A DNA stretch of 64,000 bases from Geodermatophilus obscurus (GTDB lineage: Bacteria; Actinomycetota; Actinomycetes; Mycobacteriales; Geodermatophilaceae), in NCBI RefSeq assembly GCF_900115395.1, contig NZ_FOWE01000004.1:124001-188000 (forward strand), read 5' to 3'. Positions within the stretch are counted from its first letter, which is position 1; each line of letters begins with the position of its first letter. Positions 1 through 8,375 of this stretch are shown one piece after another. The notes beneath the pieces are model-generated. The model had not been told where the DNA came from. It saw only the letters and a program-made list of their open reading frames with translations, and searched no databases. Both the position numbers and the translations under genes were made by a program.

Positions 1-882
1 GAGGTCGTCGGGGGCGGGTCGCGGCTGGTCGGCGTGCACGGCATCCCGCTCGACGCCGTCCCCACCGTCGTCCCGGGCCCGGTCGCGCTCGTGCTGCAGG
101 ACGTCACCGAGGCCCGCCGGGTCGAGGCCGTCCGCCGCGACTTCGTCGCCAACGTGGGACACGAGCTCAAGACGCCCGTCGGTGCGCTGGGCCTGCTCGC
201 CGAGGCCATGCAGGGTGCCGCCGACGACCCCGAGACCGTCCAGCGCTTCGCCGCCCGGATGGCACACGAGGCCGACCGGCTGGCCAAGCTGGTGCGCGAG
301 CTGATCGACCTCTCGCGGCTGCAGGGCGCCGAGCCGCTGCCGGAGCTCGTGCCCGTCGACGTCGACACGGTGCTCGCCGAGGCCGTGGACCGCACCGGCC
401 TCGCCGCCGCCGCGAAGGGGATCAGCATCGCCGTCGGCGGCCGGCGCGGGCTGGTGGTGCGCGGTGTCGAGTCCCAGCTCACCACCGCGGTGACCAACCT
501 GCTGGCCAACGCCGTCGCCTACAGCCCCGAGAACACGAGGATCGCCGTCGGGGCGCGGGCGCGCGGCGGGGCGGCCGAGATCGCGGTGACCGACAGCGGG
601 ATCGGCATCCCGCGTGCCGACCGCGAGCGGGTCTTCGAGCGCTTCTACCGCGTCGACCAGTCCCGGGCGAGCAGCACCGGGGGAACCGGGCTGGGCCTGG
701 CCATCGTCAAGCACGTGGCCAGCAACCACGGTGGCTCGGTGAGCGTGTGGAGTGAGGAGGGGCTCGGCTCCACGTTCACCCTCCGCATCCCCCTGGCGGT
801 CGAGGACCCCTCCGACCGCCCCGATCCCACCGGTGCGGCGCCCGACGCCGCTGCCGGGGTCCTCCAGGAAGGACGGTCATGA
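1..882 (+). CDS. senX3: Sensor histidine kinase SenX3 (5' end outside window)
   Basis: The reading frame is open from base 1, so only the C-terminal part of a membrane sensor kinase is present. The fragment starts in the tail of a PAS-like domain. It then shows the DHp H-box HELKTP (phospho-accepting His codon at 160-162), an N-box NLLANAV, the G1 box DSGIGIP, the F-box region ERVFERFYRVD and the G2 box GGTGLGLAIVKH, so the ATPase core is intact. The stop overlaps the start of the next gene by ATGA. Pairing with a RegX3-type regulator and the synteny with Rv0490-Rv0491 identify it as the kinase of the phosphate-limitation system. The name comes from context plus domain order; the N-terminal membrane segments cannot be seen. 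Confidence 0.9.
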   Translation, partial: EVVGGGSRLVGVHGIPLDAVPTVVPGPVALVLQDVTEARRVEAVRRDFVANVGHELKTPVGALGLLAEAMQGAADDPETVQRFAARMAHEADRLAKLVRELIDLSRLQGAEPLPELVPVDVDTVLAEAVDRTGLAAAAKGISIAVGGRRGLVVRGVESQLTTAVTNLLANAVAYSPENTRIAVGARARGGAAEIAVTDSGIGIPRADRERVFERFYRVDQSRASSTGGTGLGLAIVKHVASNHGGSVSVWSEEGLGSTFTLRIPLAVEDPSDRPDPTGAAPDAAAGVLQEGRS

Positions 883-1559
883 CCCGAGTGCTCGTGGTGG
901 AGGACGAGGAGTCCTTCTCCGACGCGCTGTCCTACATGCTCGGCCGCGAGGGGTTCGAGGCGGTCGTCGCCGCCACCGGACCCGACGCGCTCGCCGAGTT
1001 CGACCGCGCGGGGGCCGACATCGTCCTGCTCGACCTCATGCTCCCCGGCCTGCCGGGCACCGAGGTCTGCCGGGCGCTGCGCTCACGGAGCAACGTGCCG
1101 ATCATCATGCTCACGGCCAAGGACTCCGAGGTCGACAAGGTCGTCGGCCTCGAGCTCGGCGCCGACGACTACGTCACCAAGCCCTACTCCGCCCGCGAGC
1201 TGGTCGCCCGCATCCGCGCGGTGCTGCGCCGCCGCGGCGACGTCGAGGCGCCCGCCGACGGCGCGCTGGAGGCCGGCCCGGTGCGGATGGACGTCGAGCG
1301 GCACGTGGTCGCCGTCGACGGCGAGCCGGTGTCCCTGCCGCTCAAGGAGTTCGACCTGCTCGAGCTGCTGCTGCGCAACGCCGGCCGCGTGCTCACCCGC
1401 GGGCAACTCATCGACCGGGTGTGGGGCTCGGACTACGTCGGGGACACCAAGACGCTCGACGTCCACGTCAAGCGGCTGCGGGCCAAGATCGAGCCCGACC
1501 CCGCCAACCCCAAGCACCTGGTGACGGTGCGCGGCCTGGGCTACAAGTTCGAGCAGTAG
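879..1559 (+). CDS. regX3: Two-component response regulator RegX3 (OmpR/PhoB family)
   Basis: A 226-residue regulator whose ATG overlaps the kinase stop (ATGA). The receiver domain has the acidic pair E8/D9, phospho-acceptor D52 in LLDLMLPG, T79 and K101 in the DDYVTKPYSARELVARI segment. A winged-helix DNA-binding domain fills roughly residues 130-225 (LKEFDLLELLLRNAGRVLTR, then KTLDVHVKRLRAKIE). Length and motifs are complete. In mycobacteria and Streptomyces the orthologue activates phosphate-starvation genes after phosphorylation by SenX3/PhoR. A large hairpin repeat starts two bases after the stop and probably ends the transcript. Confidence 0.95.
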   Translation: MTRVLVVEDEESFSDALSYMLGREGFEAVVAATGPDALAEFDRAGADIVLLDLMLPGLPGTEVCRALRSRSNVPIIMLTAKDSEVDKVVGLELGADDYVTKPYSARELVARIRAVLRRRGDVEAPADGALEAGPVRMDVERHVVAVDGEPVSLPLKEFDLLELLLRNAGRVLTRGQLIDRVWGSDYVGDTKTLDVHVKRLRAKIEPDPANPKHLVTVRGLGYKFEQ

Positions 1560-1560
1560 T

Positions 1561-1857
1561 CGAAGGACCCCTTCGCCCCCCACCGCTCGCACGCTCGCGG
1601 CGGGGCCCTGCGAAGGGGCCGTTCCAACACGTCACCTGCCCCCACCGCTCGCACGCTCGGGGCGGGGCCCTGCGAAGGGGCCGTTCCAGCACGTCACCTG
1701 CCCCCACCGCTCGCACGCTCGGGCCGGGCCCCGTCCCGAGGCTCGCCGCGAGCTCGCGAGCGGTGAGGAGGACGGTCCTTCTGCCTGCGAAGGGGCCGTT
1801 CCAGCACGTCACCTGCCCGCGGTGGGAACTGCAGGAGGCCCGTTCCGACTCGTCACC
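1561..1857 (+). repeat. Tandem block of hairpin repeat family (copies A-D)
   Basis: This fills the gap after regX3. Copy A (1563-1636) has outer arms CCCCTTCG (1568-1575) and CGAAGGGG (1611-1618), an inner stem CCCCACCGC/GCGGCGGGG, loop TCGCACGCTC, then a 20-nt tail of the type GGCCGTTCCAGCACGTCACC. Copies B (about 1636-1699) and C (about 1698-1815) repeat core, right arm and tail but lack the left outer arm; C carries an extra GC-rich insert (about 1733-1790). Copy D (1821-1857) is degenerate. No protein is supported here. The likely role of copy A is transcription termination; the extra copies look like tandem expansion. Confidence 0.85.
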
Positions 1858-1878
1858 GGGCCCGGGGGCCGGGCGGGG

Positions 1879-2100
1879 TCACTGACCCCGCCCGGTCTCC
1901 TCCTGCAGCTCGTCGATCTTGATGGACGCGTCGGCCTTCGTGATGTCGTCCGGCACGTCCTCGCCGGCCTGGCGGGCCAGCGTGTGCAGGTAGCTCTTCT
2001 GCGCGCCGGTGGCGGGCTCGTCACCGGTCACCCAGTCCGACGGGTCCTTCTCGGCGCTCGGGTCGCCGGCCTGTCCGGTGTTCACGTTCGATTCGCTCAT
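1879..2100 (-). CDS. DUF3072 family small protein
   Basis: A 73-residue hydrophilic acidic protein with the DUF3072 signature DPSDWVTGDEPATGAQKSYL followed by a short helix-rich tail (ARQAGEDVPDDITKADASIKIDELQ). There are no membrane segments or cysteines. The family occurs in many bacteria and has no established function. The ATG at 2100 lies exactly 7 nt after a TAGCAT box, so the mRNA is probably leaderless. It lies downstream of, and on the same strand as, a small CPACG protein, but its promoter overlaps the end of that gene, so it is probably transcribed on its own. Confidence 0.85.
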   Translation of the reverse strand: MSESNVNTGQAGDPSAEKDPSDWVTGDEPATGAQKSYLHTLARQAGEDVPDDITKADASIKIDELQEETGRGQ

Positions 2101-2113
2101 GTGTTCGATGCTA
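2101..2113 (-). promoter_or_regulatory. -10 box for a leaderless start
   Basis: TAGCAT (2113-2108 on the minus strand), then 7 nt, then the ATG at 2100. This is the TANNNT-N6-8-RTG pattern seen repeatedly in the window. No convincing -35. Confidence 0.55.
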
Positions 2114-2320
2114 GGCGCGCGCGAGCTCCGCCGCAGGCCGAGCGGGCGCCGCGGCCGGGCGGGACTCCCAGCGACGGCCGGTCCGGTAGACGTGCACGCT
2201 GCCGCAGGCGGGGCACTCCACCGACAGTGCGAGGTGGGTCGGGTGGTTGGCGACCGACCGGATCCGCCGGTCGGCGACCAGCTCGTCGGTCCGGGTCACG
2301 GGGCAGGTGATCAGCAACAT
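2111..2320 (-). CDS. Small hypothetical protein with CPACG motif
   Basis: A 69-residue protein starting MLLITCPVTRTDE. The chosen ATG has GGAGCAGG about 8 nt upstream; a longer in-frame version from further upstream is possible but has no better signal. It contains a Cys after ITC and a CPACG pair followed by VHVYRTGRRW, which looks like half of a zinc ribbon, then an Ala/Pro/Arg-rich tail. It is divergent from the GlxA-type regulator. I do not recognise a function. Confidence 0.6.
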   Translation of the reverse strand: MLLITCPVTRTDELVADRRIRSVANHPTHLALSVECPACGSVHVYRTGRRWESRPAAAPARPAAELARA

Positions 2321-2389
2321 GCGATGAGCCTGCTCCGGCTCCCGGGACCCGACGAGTGGCAGGGGTGACATGGACCGCGTCATTCCTGC

Positions 2390-2401
2390 CATGATGACGC
2401 G
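2390..2401 (+). promoter_or_regulatory. Candidate -10 box before the GlxA-type gene
   Basis: CATGAT, 6 nt, then GTG at 2402. It fits the leaderless layout apart from C instead of T at the first base. Confidence 0.35.
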
Positions 2402-3403
2402 GTGACCGGATCCGACCGCCCGCTCGTCGTCAGCCTGCTCGCCGGGGACGGCGTCTTCGGCGCCTTCGGCCTCGGCGTCGCCGCCGAGGTCTTCGGCTAC
2501 GACTACACCCGCGTGGGCATGCCGCGCTTCGACTTCGCGGTCGTCTCCCAACGGCCGGGGGTCGTGCGCACCGACACCGGCCTGGCCCTCTACGTCGAGC
2601 ACGGTCTCGAGCGCCTGGCGGTGTCCGACATCGTCCTGGTCACCGCCTGGGAGAAGCTCTCGGCGCCCGTCCCGGCGGTGGTCCTCGACGCGCTGCGCGC
2701 CGTGCACGCCCGCGGCGCCCAGATCGTCAGCCACTGCACCGGTGCCTTCGTCGTCGCGGCGGCCGGCCTGCTCGACGGGCGGCGGGCCACCACCCACTGG
2801 CGCTACGCCGGTGAGCTGGCCGCCCGCTACCCGCAGGTCGACGTCGACCCCCGCGTGCTCTACGTCGACGAGGGCACGATCATCACCGGCGCCGGGACGG
2901 CGAGCGGCGTCGACGCCCTGCTGCACCTCGTCCGCCGCGAGTGGGGCTCCGCCGCCGCGAACGCGCTGGCCCGCGAGATGGTCGTCCCCCCGCACCGCGA
3001 CGGCGGGCAGGCGCAGTTCATCGACACCCCGGTGGCCCGCTGCGAGGACGACCTGCTGGGTCTCGTCCTCGACTGGGCCCGGGCGCACCTGGCGGAGGAG
3101 ATCAGCGTCGAGGTGCTCGCCCGGCGCGCGCTCATGAGCCCGCGCAGCTTCGCCCGCCGCTTCAAGGCCACCACCGGCACGACGCCGCACGCCTGGCTGC
3201 TGGCGCAGCGGCTGGCCGCCGCCGAGACCCTGCTCGAGGAGAGCGACGCCCCGGTCGAGGAGATCGCGCGCTTGGTGGGGTTCGGCACGGCCGCCGGGTT
3301 CCGCGAGCAGTTCGCCCGCCGCCGGGGCGTCTCCCCGCGGGCCTACCGGCAGACGTTCCGCACGGCCACGGCGGTGCCGGCCGCGGAGGGCTCGGCGGCC
3401 TAG
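2402..3403 (+). CDS. GlxA-family transcriptional regulator (DJ-1/PfpI + AraC HTH)
   Basis: A 333-residue protein with an N-terminal DJ-1/PfpI (amidase-like) domain at about residues 8-180, including the elbow SHCTGAFVVAAAGLLDGRRA that keeps the cysteine. A C-terminal AraC-type double helix-turn-helix lies at about 220-325 (SPRSFARRFKATTGTTPHAW; EEIARLVGFGTAAGFREQFA). Such proteins act as DNA-binding regulators whose amidase-like domain senses an unknown ligand. The stop codon is shared tail-to-tail with the next gene through a palindromic CTAG (3400-3403), so the two genes converge with no spacer. The target genes are unknown. Confidence 0.9.
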   Translation: MTGSDRPLVVSLLAGDGVFGAFGLGVAAEVFGYDYTRVGMPRFDFAVVSQRPGVVRTDTGLALYVEHGLERLAVSDIVLVTAWEKLSAPVPAVVLDALRAVHARGAQIVSHCTGAFVVAAAGLLDGRRATTHWRYAGELAARYPQVDVDPRVLYVDEGTIITGAGTASGVDALLHLVRREWGSAAANALAREMVVPPHRDGGQAQFIDTPVARCEDDLLGLVLDWARAHLAEEISVEVLARRALMSPRSFARRFKATTGTTPHAWLLAQRLAAAETLLEESDAPVEEIARLVGFGTAAGFREQFARRRGVSPRAYRQTFRTATAVPAAEGSAA

Positions 3404-4251
3404 AGGGGGATCGGCCGGGCGACGCCGACCAGGGAGTCCAGGCGCCCGGCGTTGCCCGGCGCCAGCGGGCTGCGCACCACGCGCGTGAGGGCGAACCCGG
3501 CCCGCGCCAGCACCATCGCGTGCGTGCGCGGGCTGAAGTGCCAGATGTGCTCGGCGGGCTTGAGGGTCCACCACCGGGTGCCGAGCAGCCGGGCCGGCAG
3601 CGACGAGACGTAGGGCGTCGAGAACAGCACCACGCCGTCGTCGGCCACCAGCGACCGCGCCGTCCGCCAGAAGTCGAGCGGGTCGGGCACGTGCTCGACG
3701 GTGTCCCACGCGCACACGACGTCGAAGCCGGGGGTCAGCGGCGCGTCGGCGAGCTGGCCGCAGGAGACGTCCAGGCCGAGGGTCTCGACGGCGTGCCGGG
3801 CGCCGGTGCGGGAGAGCTCCACGCCGGCGGTGTCCCAGCCCGCCGTCCGGGCGGCGTCGAGGAACAGGCCGTAGCCGGCGCCGACCTCGAGCAGCCGGCC
3901 GCCGGGCACGCGACCGCGGACCCGGTCGAGCAGGGCCAGCCGGCCGGCGGTCCAGGTGCGCTGCAGCAGCATCGCCGGGTCGAACCGGCGCGGCTCCTGT
4001 GCGGCGTCCCCGTACACGCCGCCCTCGAAGTAGCCGACGTCGTCGTAGAGGCGCTGGAGGGCCTCCGGCCGCAGCCGGGGGCTGATGAACACCAGGGAGC
4101 ACGACGGGCAGCGGACGACGCCGAACGGCGGGAGGTCGTGGACGGGCCGCCCGCGCACGCCGCAGAGGCAGCAGACGACCTCCTCGGTGTCCTCGGCGGT
4201 CCATGCCCCCGGGGAGCGGGGCACCGGGGAGGGGGTCACCGGGGCAGTCAC
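3400..4251 (-). CDS. Class I SAM-dependent methyltransferase with N-terminal zinc-ribbon motif
   Basis: A 283-residue protein. Residues about 27-55 carry two cysteine knuckles (CCLCG and RCPSC), as in methyltransferases of sugar and natural-product modification. The SAM fold follows with motif I LLEVGAGYGLFL, an acidic strand end AGVELS and VVCAWDTVEHVPDPLDFWRT as motif II/IV. The substrate cannot be told. The GTG at 4251 lies 7 nt after TAGTCT, whose first three bases are the stop codon of the upstream transporter gene. It may therefore have its own leaderless promoter inside that gene's end. Confidence 0.85.
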   Translation of the reverse strand: MTAPVTPSPVPRSPGAWTAEDTEEVVCCLCGVRGRPVHDLPPFGVVRCPSCSLVFISPRLRPEALQRLYDDVGYFEGGVYGDAAQEPRRFDPAMLLQRTWTAGRLALLDRVRGRVPGGRLLEVGAGYGLFLDAARTAGWDTAGVELSRTGARHAVETLGLDVSCGQLADAPLTPGFDVVCAWDTVEHVPDPLDFWRTARSLVADDGVVLFSTPYVSSLPARLLGTRWWTLKPAEHIWHFSPRTHAMVLARAGFALTRVVRSPLAPGNAGRLDSLVGVARPIPL

Positions 4252-4264
4252 GTGCGCCAGACTA
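4252..4264 (-). promoter_or_regulatory. -10 box overlapping the upstream stop codon
   Basis: TAGTCT (4264-4259 on the minus strand), 7 nt, GTG at 4251. The TAG of the box is also the stop codon of the gene ending at 4262. Confidence 0.5.
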
Positions 4265-6445
4265 CGGAGCGCTCGCGGTCCCCCCGGTACCGGTCCGCGC
4301 CGCGCCGACCGGCGGGTCGGCCGCGCCGGCGGCGCCGTCGGACCGCTCGCCGTCGGCCTCGGGGTAGCGCTGGGCCAGCAGGGTGGTCAGCCGCGTCCTG
4401 ACGGCGGCGGACACCAGTCCGTCGCCGTCGGCCGGGGCGGCGAGGTCGAGCAGCTCACCGGGGACGACGACGTAGCGGTCGGGAGCCGCGTCGGCGCGGG
4501 CGAGGAAGCCCGCGCGCACCGCCTCGGCGTCGGCGTCGGCCGGGCCCGCGGTGACCGGCGAGTCGACGACGACGGTGAGGTCGGGCAGCAGGCCGCGGGT
4601 GGCCCACAGCGACGTGCGGAAGATGCGGTCGGCGTCGAGGCCCTGGCCGGCGCCGTGGAAGGCGAGCGAGGTGTCCACGTAGTGGTTGCAGACCACGATC
4701 TCGCGCCGCTGCAGGGCCGGCCGGATGACCGTCGCCACGTGCTCGGCCCGGTCGGCGGCGGCCAGCAGCGCCGCGGTGTAGGCGGCCACCGGGCGGCCCT
4801 CGCCGTCGGTGAGCGGCTTGCCCGGGGTGGCCTCCGGCGTCGCCGGGTACAGCAGCTGGCGCACCTGGCGGCCCAGGGCGGTGTCGCTGGGCTCGTGGGT
4901 GGTCACGACGGGGCGGCCGGACCCGCGCAGGACGCGGGCGAGGTCGGCGGTGTAGCGGCGGGTGAGGTCGCGGTCGGCGCCCTCCACGACGACGAACAGC
5001 CCGACGCCGCTGGCCGACGCCGACAGGATGTCCGAGCTACCCCAGAGCAGGCGCAGCATGTCGCGCGGGCGGGTGCCCGACCGCCCGCGGGGGGCCACCT
5101 GCCGGACGGCGTAGGCGCTGACGACGAGCGCGAGGACCCCGCCCAGCATCAGCGTCAGGCCCGGGCCGGTGAGGGTGAGCACCAGCTCCCCGACGCGCAG
5201 GTCGTGCGTGCCGAGCAGCCCGGCGAGCCCGGGACCGACGGCGACCGCGAGCAGCAGCACGATGCGCACCGACGAGATGACGAAGGCGAAGACGCGCCCG
5301 CGCAGGCGGTCCTCGACCTCGAACCCGATGAGCGTGTAGCCGATGATCCAGCTGACCCCGGCGAACAGGCCGACGAGGAAGGCCGCGGCCGTGGCCAGGA
5401 CGAAGTTCTGCAGCACCGACATCGCCAGCAGCGCGACGCCGGCCAGGCCGATCGACCGCGCGAACAGCGTGCGCCGCGGCACGGTCGGCAGGATCCGCGG
5501 CCCGGCGAGCATGCCCAGGGCCAGGCCGGTGAAGACGATGCCGAACACCACGCCGTAGCCGGCCGCGCCGGCGTCGAGGGTGGCGATGTAGAGCTGCGCG
5601 ACGCCGATGATCAGACCGCCGGCGCCGAACGCGCCGATGACGCCGACGTAGAGGGCGCGCATCAGCGGCTGGCCCCGCAGGAACGAGACGCCCTCGACGA
5701 CGAGGGAGAACACGTTGCCCGGCGCCTGCCGGTCGGTGGCCGTCGGCGGGATCAGCCGGCGGGACAGGAAGAAGACGGTCGCCGAGAGCGCGAAGCTGAC
5801 GGAGTTGAACAGCAGCGCGACGACGATCGCCGTCCGCGCGGGGTCGGCCTCGCCGGTGCCGGGGAACACGCGGGCGGCCGTGGACAGCAGGGCGAACAGC
5901 AGCGCGGCGACCGGGACCGCGCCGTAGACGCTGAACAGCGAGACCTGGTTGGCCACCGCGAGCCGTTCCCTCGGCACGATGGCGACCCAGATCGCCTGCT
6001 TGGCCGGGTTGGTGAACAGCCCGACCGCCTCGACGAGGAACTGCGCGACGTAGAGCCAGGTCAGCTCGTAGCTGACCGCGATCGAGAGGTACAGGCCGCA
6101 CGCCAGCAGCTCCCCGACGACGACCGTGACGCGCCGGTCCAGCCGGTCGGCCAGCGCGCCGGCGAGCGGGCCGAGCAGCAGGTCGGGCAGCAGGCGGGTG
6201 AGGATGACGCCGGAGATGGCCGCGCCCTGGATCGCCGTCGACTCGTCGCGGGTGAGCTGCTGAGCCATCGCGGTGGTGGCGAGCAGGCCCAGCCAGTCGC
6301 CGAGGCTGGAGACGGTGATCGCCGCCCACAGCCGCCGGAACACCGGGATCCGCACGAGTGCGACCAGCGCGTTGTCGCTGCGCTGCCCGCTCGGCGACGA
6401 CCCCGACCCGCGCGCGCCCGAGCCCGCCGCCTGTCCGTCGATCAC
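4262..6445 (-). CDS. MFS transporter fused to a degenerate thymidylate-kinase-like domain
   Basis: A 727-residue two-part protein. Residues about 25-440 form a 12-helix major-facilitator permease (SLGDWLGLLATTAMA near the N-terminus, IVPRERLAVANQ loop). Residues about 480-700 align by motif with dTMP kinase: VVVEG start, THEPSDTALGRQVRQLL, YVDTSLAFHGAGQGL and LWATRGLLPDLTVVVD. MFS-Tmk fusions are known in actinobacteria. Here the Walker A segment reads EGADRDLTRRYT, lacking the GKS/T, and the DRY/DRF catalytic motif reads NHY. The kinase half is therefore probably inactive in phosphate transfer, perhaps a nucleotide-sensing or structural domain. GTG start with a GAGG about 6 nt upstream. The transported substrate is unknown. 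Confidence 0.85.
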   Translation of the reverse strand: MIDGQAAGSGARGSGSSPSGQRSDNALVALVRIPVFRRLWAAITVSSLGDWLGLLATTAMAQQLTRDESTAIQGAAISGVILTRLLPDLLLGPLAGALADRLDRRVTVVVGELLACGLYLSIAVSYELTWLYVAQFLVEAVGLFTNPAKQAIWVAIVPRERLAVANQVSLFSVYGAVPVAALLFALLSTAARVFPGTGEADPARTAIVVALLFNSVSFALSATVFFLSRRLIPPTATDRQAPGNVFSLVVEGVSFLRGQPLMRALYVGVIGAFGAGGLIIGVAQLYIATLDAGAAGYGVVFGIVFTGLALGMLAGPRILPTVPRRTLFARSIGLAGVALLAMSVLQNFVLATAAAFLVGLFAGVSWIIGYTLIGFEVEDRLRGRVFAFVISSVRIVLLLAVAVGPGLAGLLGTHDLRVGELVLTLTGPGLTLMLGGVLALVVSAYAVRQVAPRGRSGTRPRDMLRLLWGSSDILSASASGVGLFVVVEGADRDLTRRYTADLARVLRGSGRPVVTTHEPSDTALGRQVRQLLYPATPEATPGKPLTDGEGRPVAAYTAALLAAADRAEHVATVIRPALQRREIVVCNHYVDTSLAFHGAGQGLDADRIFRTSLWATRGLLPDLTVVVDSPVTAGPADADAEAVRAGFLARADAAPDRYVVVPGELLDLAAPADGDGLVSAAVRTRLTTLLAQRYPEADGERSDGAAGAADPPVGAARTGTGGTASAP

Positions 6446-6539
6446 AGTCCTCGCCGTCCGGTCGATGCGGTCGTCCTGCGAAGGGTAGTGGCGCGGGCGG
6501 ACGATCGGGGGCCGCCGTACCCGGAGGGACGAGCGGTGC

Positions 6540-7346
6540 TCAGGCGTCCGGCCGCCGGCGCTGCAGGGTCAGGGGCACCGGCGCGGGACTCGCCGGGTGC
6601 GGCGCGACGAGCCCCTGGTCCAGGCGAGCCTCGGTCAGCCGGCGCAGCTCGGCGTAGGCGGCGGGGCCCACCAGGGCGGTGAGCTCCGCGGCGTAGGTGA
6701 GCACGAGCGGCTCGGGGGAGACGTGCGCGGCCGGGGAGCCGGTGCACCACCAGTGCAGGTCGGCGCCGCCGGGTCCCCAGCCACGGCGGTCGAACTCGCC
6801 GATCGTGCTGACCAGCACCGTGCTGCCGTCGGCCCGCTCGACCTCCTCCTGCTCCCGGCGCACCGGCAGCTGCCAGCAGACGTCGGGCTTGGTCAGCAGC
6901 GGGTGCAGGTCCTCGCGCACCGCCATCCGGTGCAGGGCGCAGCCGGTGCCACCGGGGAAGCCCGGCCGGTTGAGGAAGACACAGGCGCCGTCGACGAGCC
7001 GGGTGCGCAGCGACCGGACGCCGCCCTCGTCGTCGGCCGCGTCCTCCTCGGTCCAGGCGCCACGCCCGACGGGTGCGAGCTGCCAGTCCTCGTCGGCGAG
7101 GTCGGCGACGGCGGCGGTGACCCGCGCGAGGTCGTCCTCGTCGCTGAAGAAGGCGCCGTGGCTGCAGCAGCCGTCGTCGGCCCGGCCGGGGACGACGCCC
7201 GCGCACCCGCGGCCGAAGACGCAGGTCCAGGCCGAGGCCAGCCAGGTCAGGTCGGCGCGCACGCGGTGCCGCGGATCGGCCGGGTCGGAGAACTCCACCC
7301 ACTCGCGGGCGAAGTCCGGGTCGACCTCCGAGGGCGCGTCCTGCAC
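6540..7346 (-). CDS. Conserved cysteine-rich actinobacterial protein (Rv0495c-like)
   Basis: A 268-residue soluble protein with many cysteines and histidines: [24 protein letters not shown] (metal-ligand-like spacing), [20 protein letters not shown] and [13 protein letters not shown]. Its place next to and divergent from ppx matches Rv0495c of M. tuberculosis, which is uncharacterised. The Cys/His pattern suggests a bound metal or Fe-S cluster, but this is inference. The GTG at 7346 is 6 nt after a TAGCCT box (leaderless). A 94-nt gap with no feature I can support separates it from the transporter gene. Confidence 0.8.
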   Translation of the reverse strand: MQDAPSEVDPDFAREWVEFSDPADPRHRVRADLTWLASAWTCVFGRGCAGVVPGRADDGCCSHGAFFSDEDDLARVTAAVADLADEDWQLAPVGRGAWTEEDAADDEGGVRSLRTRLVDGACVFLNRPGFPGGTGCALHRMAVREDLHPLLTKPDVCWQLPVRREQEEVERADGSTVLVSTIGEFDRRGWGPGGADLHWWCTGSPAAHVSPEPLVLTYAAELTALVGPAAYAELRRLTEARLDQGLVAPHPASPAPVPLTLQRRRPDA

Positions 7347-7358
7347 CGGCCCAGGCTA
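7347..7358 (-). promoter_or_regulatory. -10 box for a leaderless start
   Basis: TAGCCT (7358-7353 on the minus strand), 6 nt, GTG at 7346. Confidence 0.55.
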
Positions 7359-7418
7359 GTGAGGGGACCCGCCCCACGCCTGGTCCCGCTCGGCACGAGC
7401 CTCCGGATCGGGGCCAGG

Positions 7419-7430
7419 CAGACTGGGCCC
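7419..7430 (+). promoter_or_regulatory. Candidate -10 box before ppx
   Basis: CAGACT, 6 nt, ATG at 7431. A weaker match (CANNNT) to the leaderless pattern, divergent from the box at 7353-7358. Confidence 0.4.
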
Positions 7431-8375
7431 ATGCGGCTAGGGGTGCTGGACATCGGCTCGAACACGGTCCACCTGCTCGTGGTCGACGCCCACCGCGGCG
7501 CCGAGCCCACCGCCCAGCACGACGACCGCTGGCTGCTGCGGCTGGCCGAGCACGTCGGCGCCGACGACGTCCTCTCCAAGGAGGGGGAGAAGGCCCTGGT
7601 CAAGGCCGTGCACAAGGCGTGCGACCAGGCGGAGAAGGAGAAGTGCGACGAGGTCCTCGCCCTGGTCACCTCCGCCATCCGCGAGGCGCGCAACGGCATG
7701 GAGGTCCTGGCCCGGGTCCGCCAGCGGACCGGCGTCGACCTCCAGGTGACCAGCGGGGAGGAGGAGGCCCGGCTGACCTTCCTCGCGGTGCGCCGGTGGT
7801 ACGGCTGGAGTGCGGGCCGCCTGCTGGTCCTCGACATCGGCGGCGGGTCGCTGGAGCTGGCCACCGGCACCGACGAGGACCCGGAGGTGGCGCTGTCGCT
7901 CCCGCTCGGCGCCGGCCGGATGACCCGCCGCTTCCTGCCGGACGCCGCGACCGGGGGCCGGCCGGACCTCGCCGCGCTCAACGCCCTGCGGGAGCACGCC
8001 GCCGACGTGCTGCGGCCGGCGGTGAAGAAGCTGCACGCCGCCGGCGCGCCGGACCTCGTGGCGGCCACCAGCAAGACCTTCCGGACGCTCGCCCGGCTGA
8101 CCGGTGCCGCGCCCTACTCCGCGGGCCTGCGGGTGCCGCGGGAGCTCAGCAGCGACGGGCTGGACCAGCTCCTCGGCTTCGTGTCCCGCATCGAGTCCCG
8201 CGCGCTGGCCGAGCTGCGCGGCGTGTCGCCGGACCGCGCGCACCAGGTCCCGGCCGGCGCCGTCGTGGCGCAGGCGGCGATGCAGGCCCTGGATCTACCC
8301 TCTGCCCGGATCTGCCCGTGGGCCCTGCGCGAGGGTGTCATCCTCCGGCGGCTCGACACCTTGGGAGGCGCGTGA
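7431..8375 (+). CDS. ppx: Ppx/GppA exopolyphosphatase family protein
   Basis: A 314-residue ASKHA-fold phosphatase with the N-terminal phosphate loop VLDIGSNTVHLLVVD and the second loop LLVLDIGGGSLELATG. VTSAIREARNG and VTSGEEEARL are the usual Ppx/GppA landmarks. It is a short form without the C-terminal HD domain, like mycobacterial Ppx1 (Rv0496). It hydrolyses polyphosphate and/or pppGpp; which one cannot be decided here. The stop overlaps the next start by one base (TGATG). Confidence 0.9.
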   Translation: MRLGVLDIGSNTVHLLVVDAHRGAEPTAQHDDRWLLRLAEHVGADDVLSKEGEKALVKAVHKACDQAEKEKCDEVLALVTSAIREARNGMEVLARVRQRTGVDLQVTSGEEEARLTFLAVRRWYGWSAGRLLVLDIGGGSLELATGTDEDPEVALSLPLGAGRMTRRFLPDAATGGRPDLAALNALREHAADVLRPAVKKLHAAGAPDLVAATSKTFRTLARLTGAAPYSAGLRVPRELSSDGLDQLLGFVSRIESRALAELRGVSPDRAHQVPAGAVVAQAAMQALDLPSARICPWALREGVILRRLDTLGGA

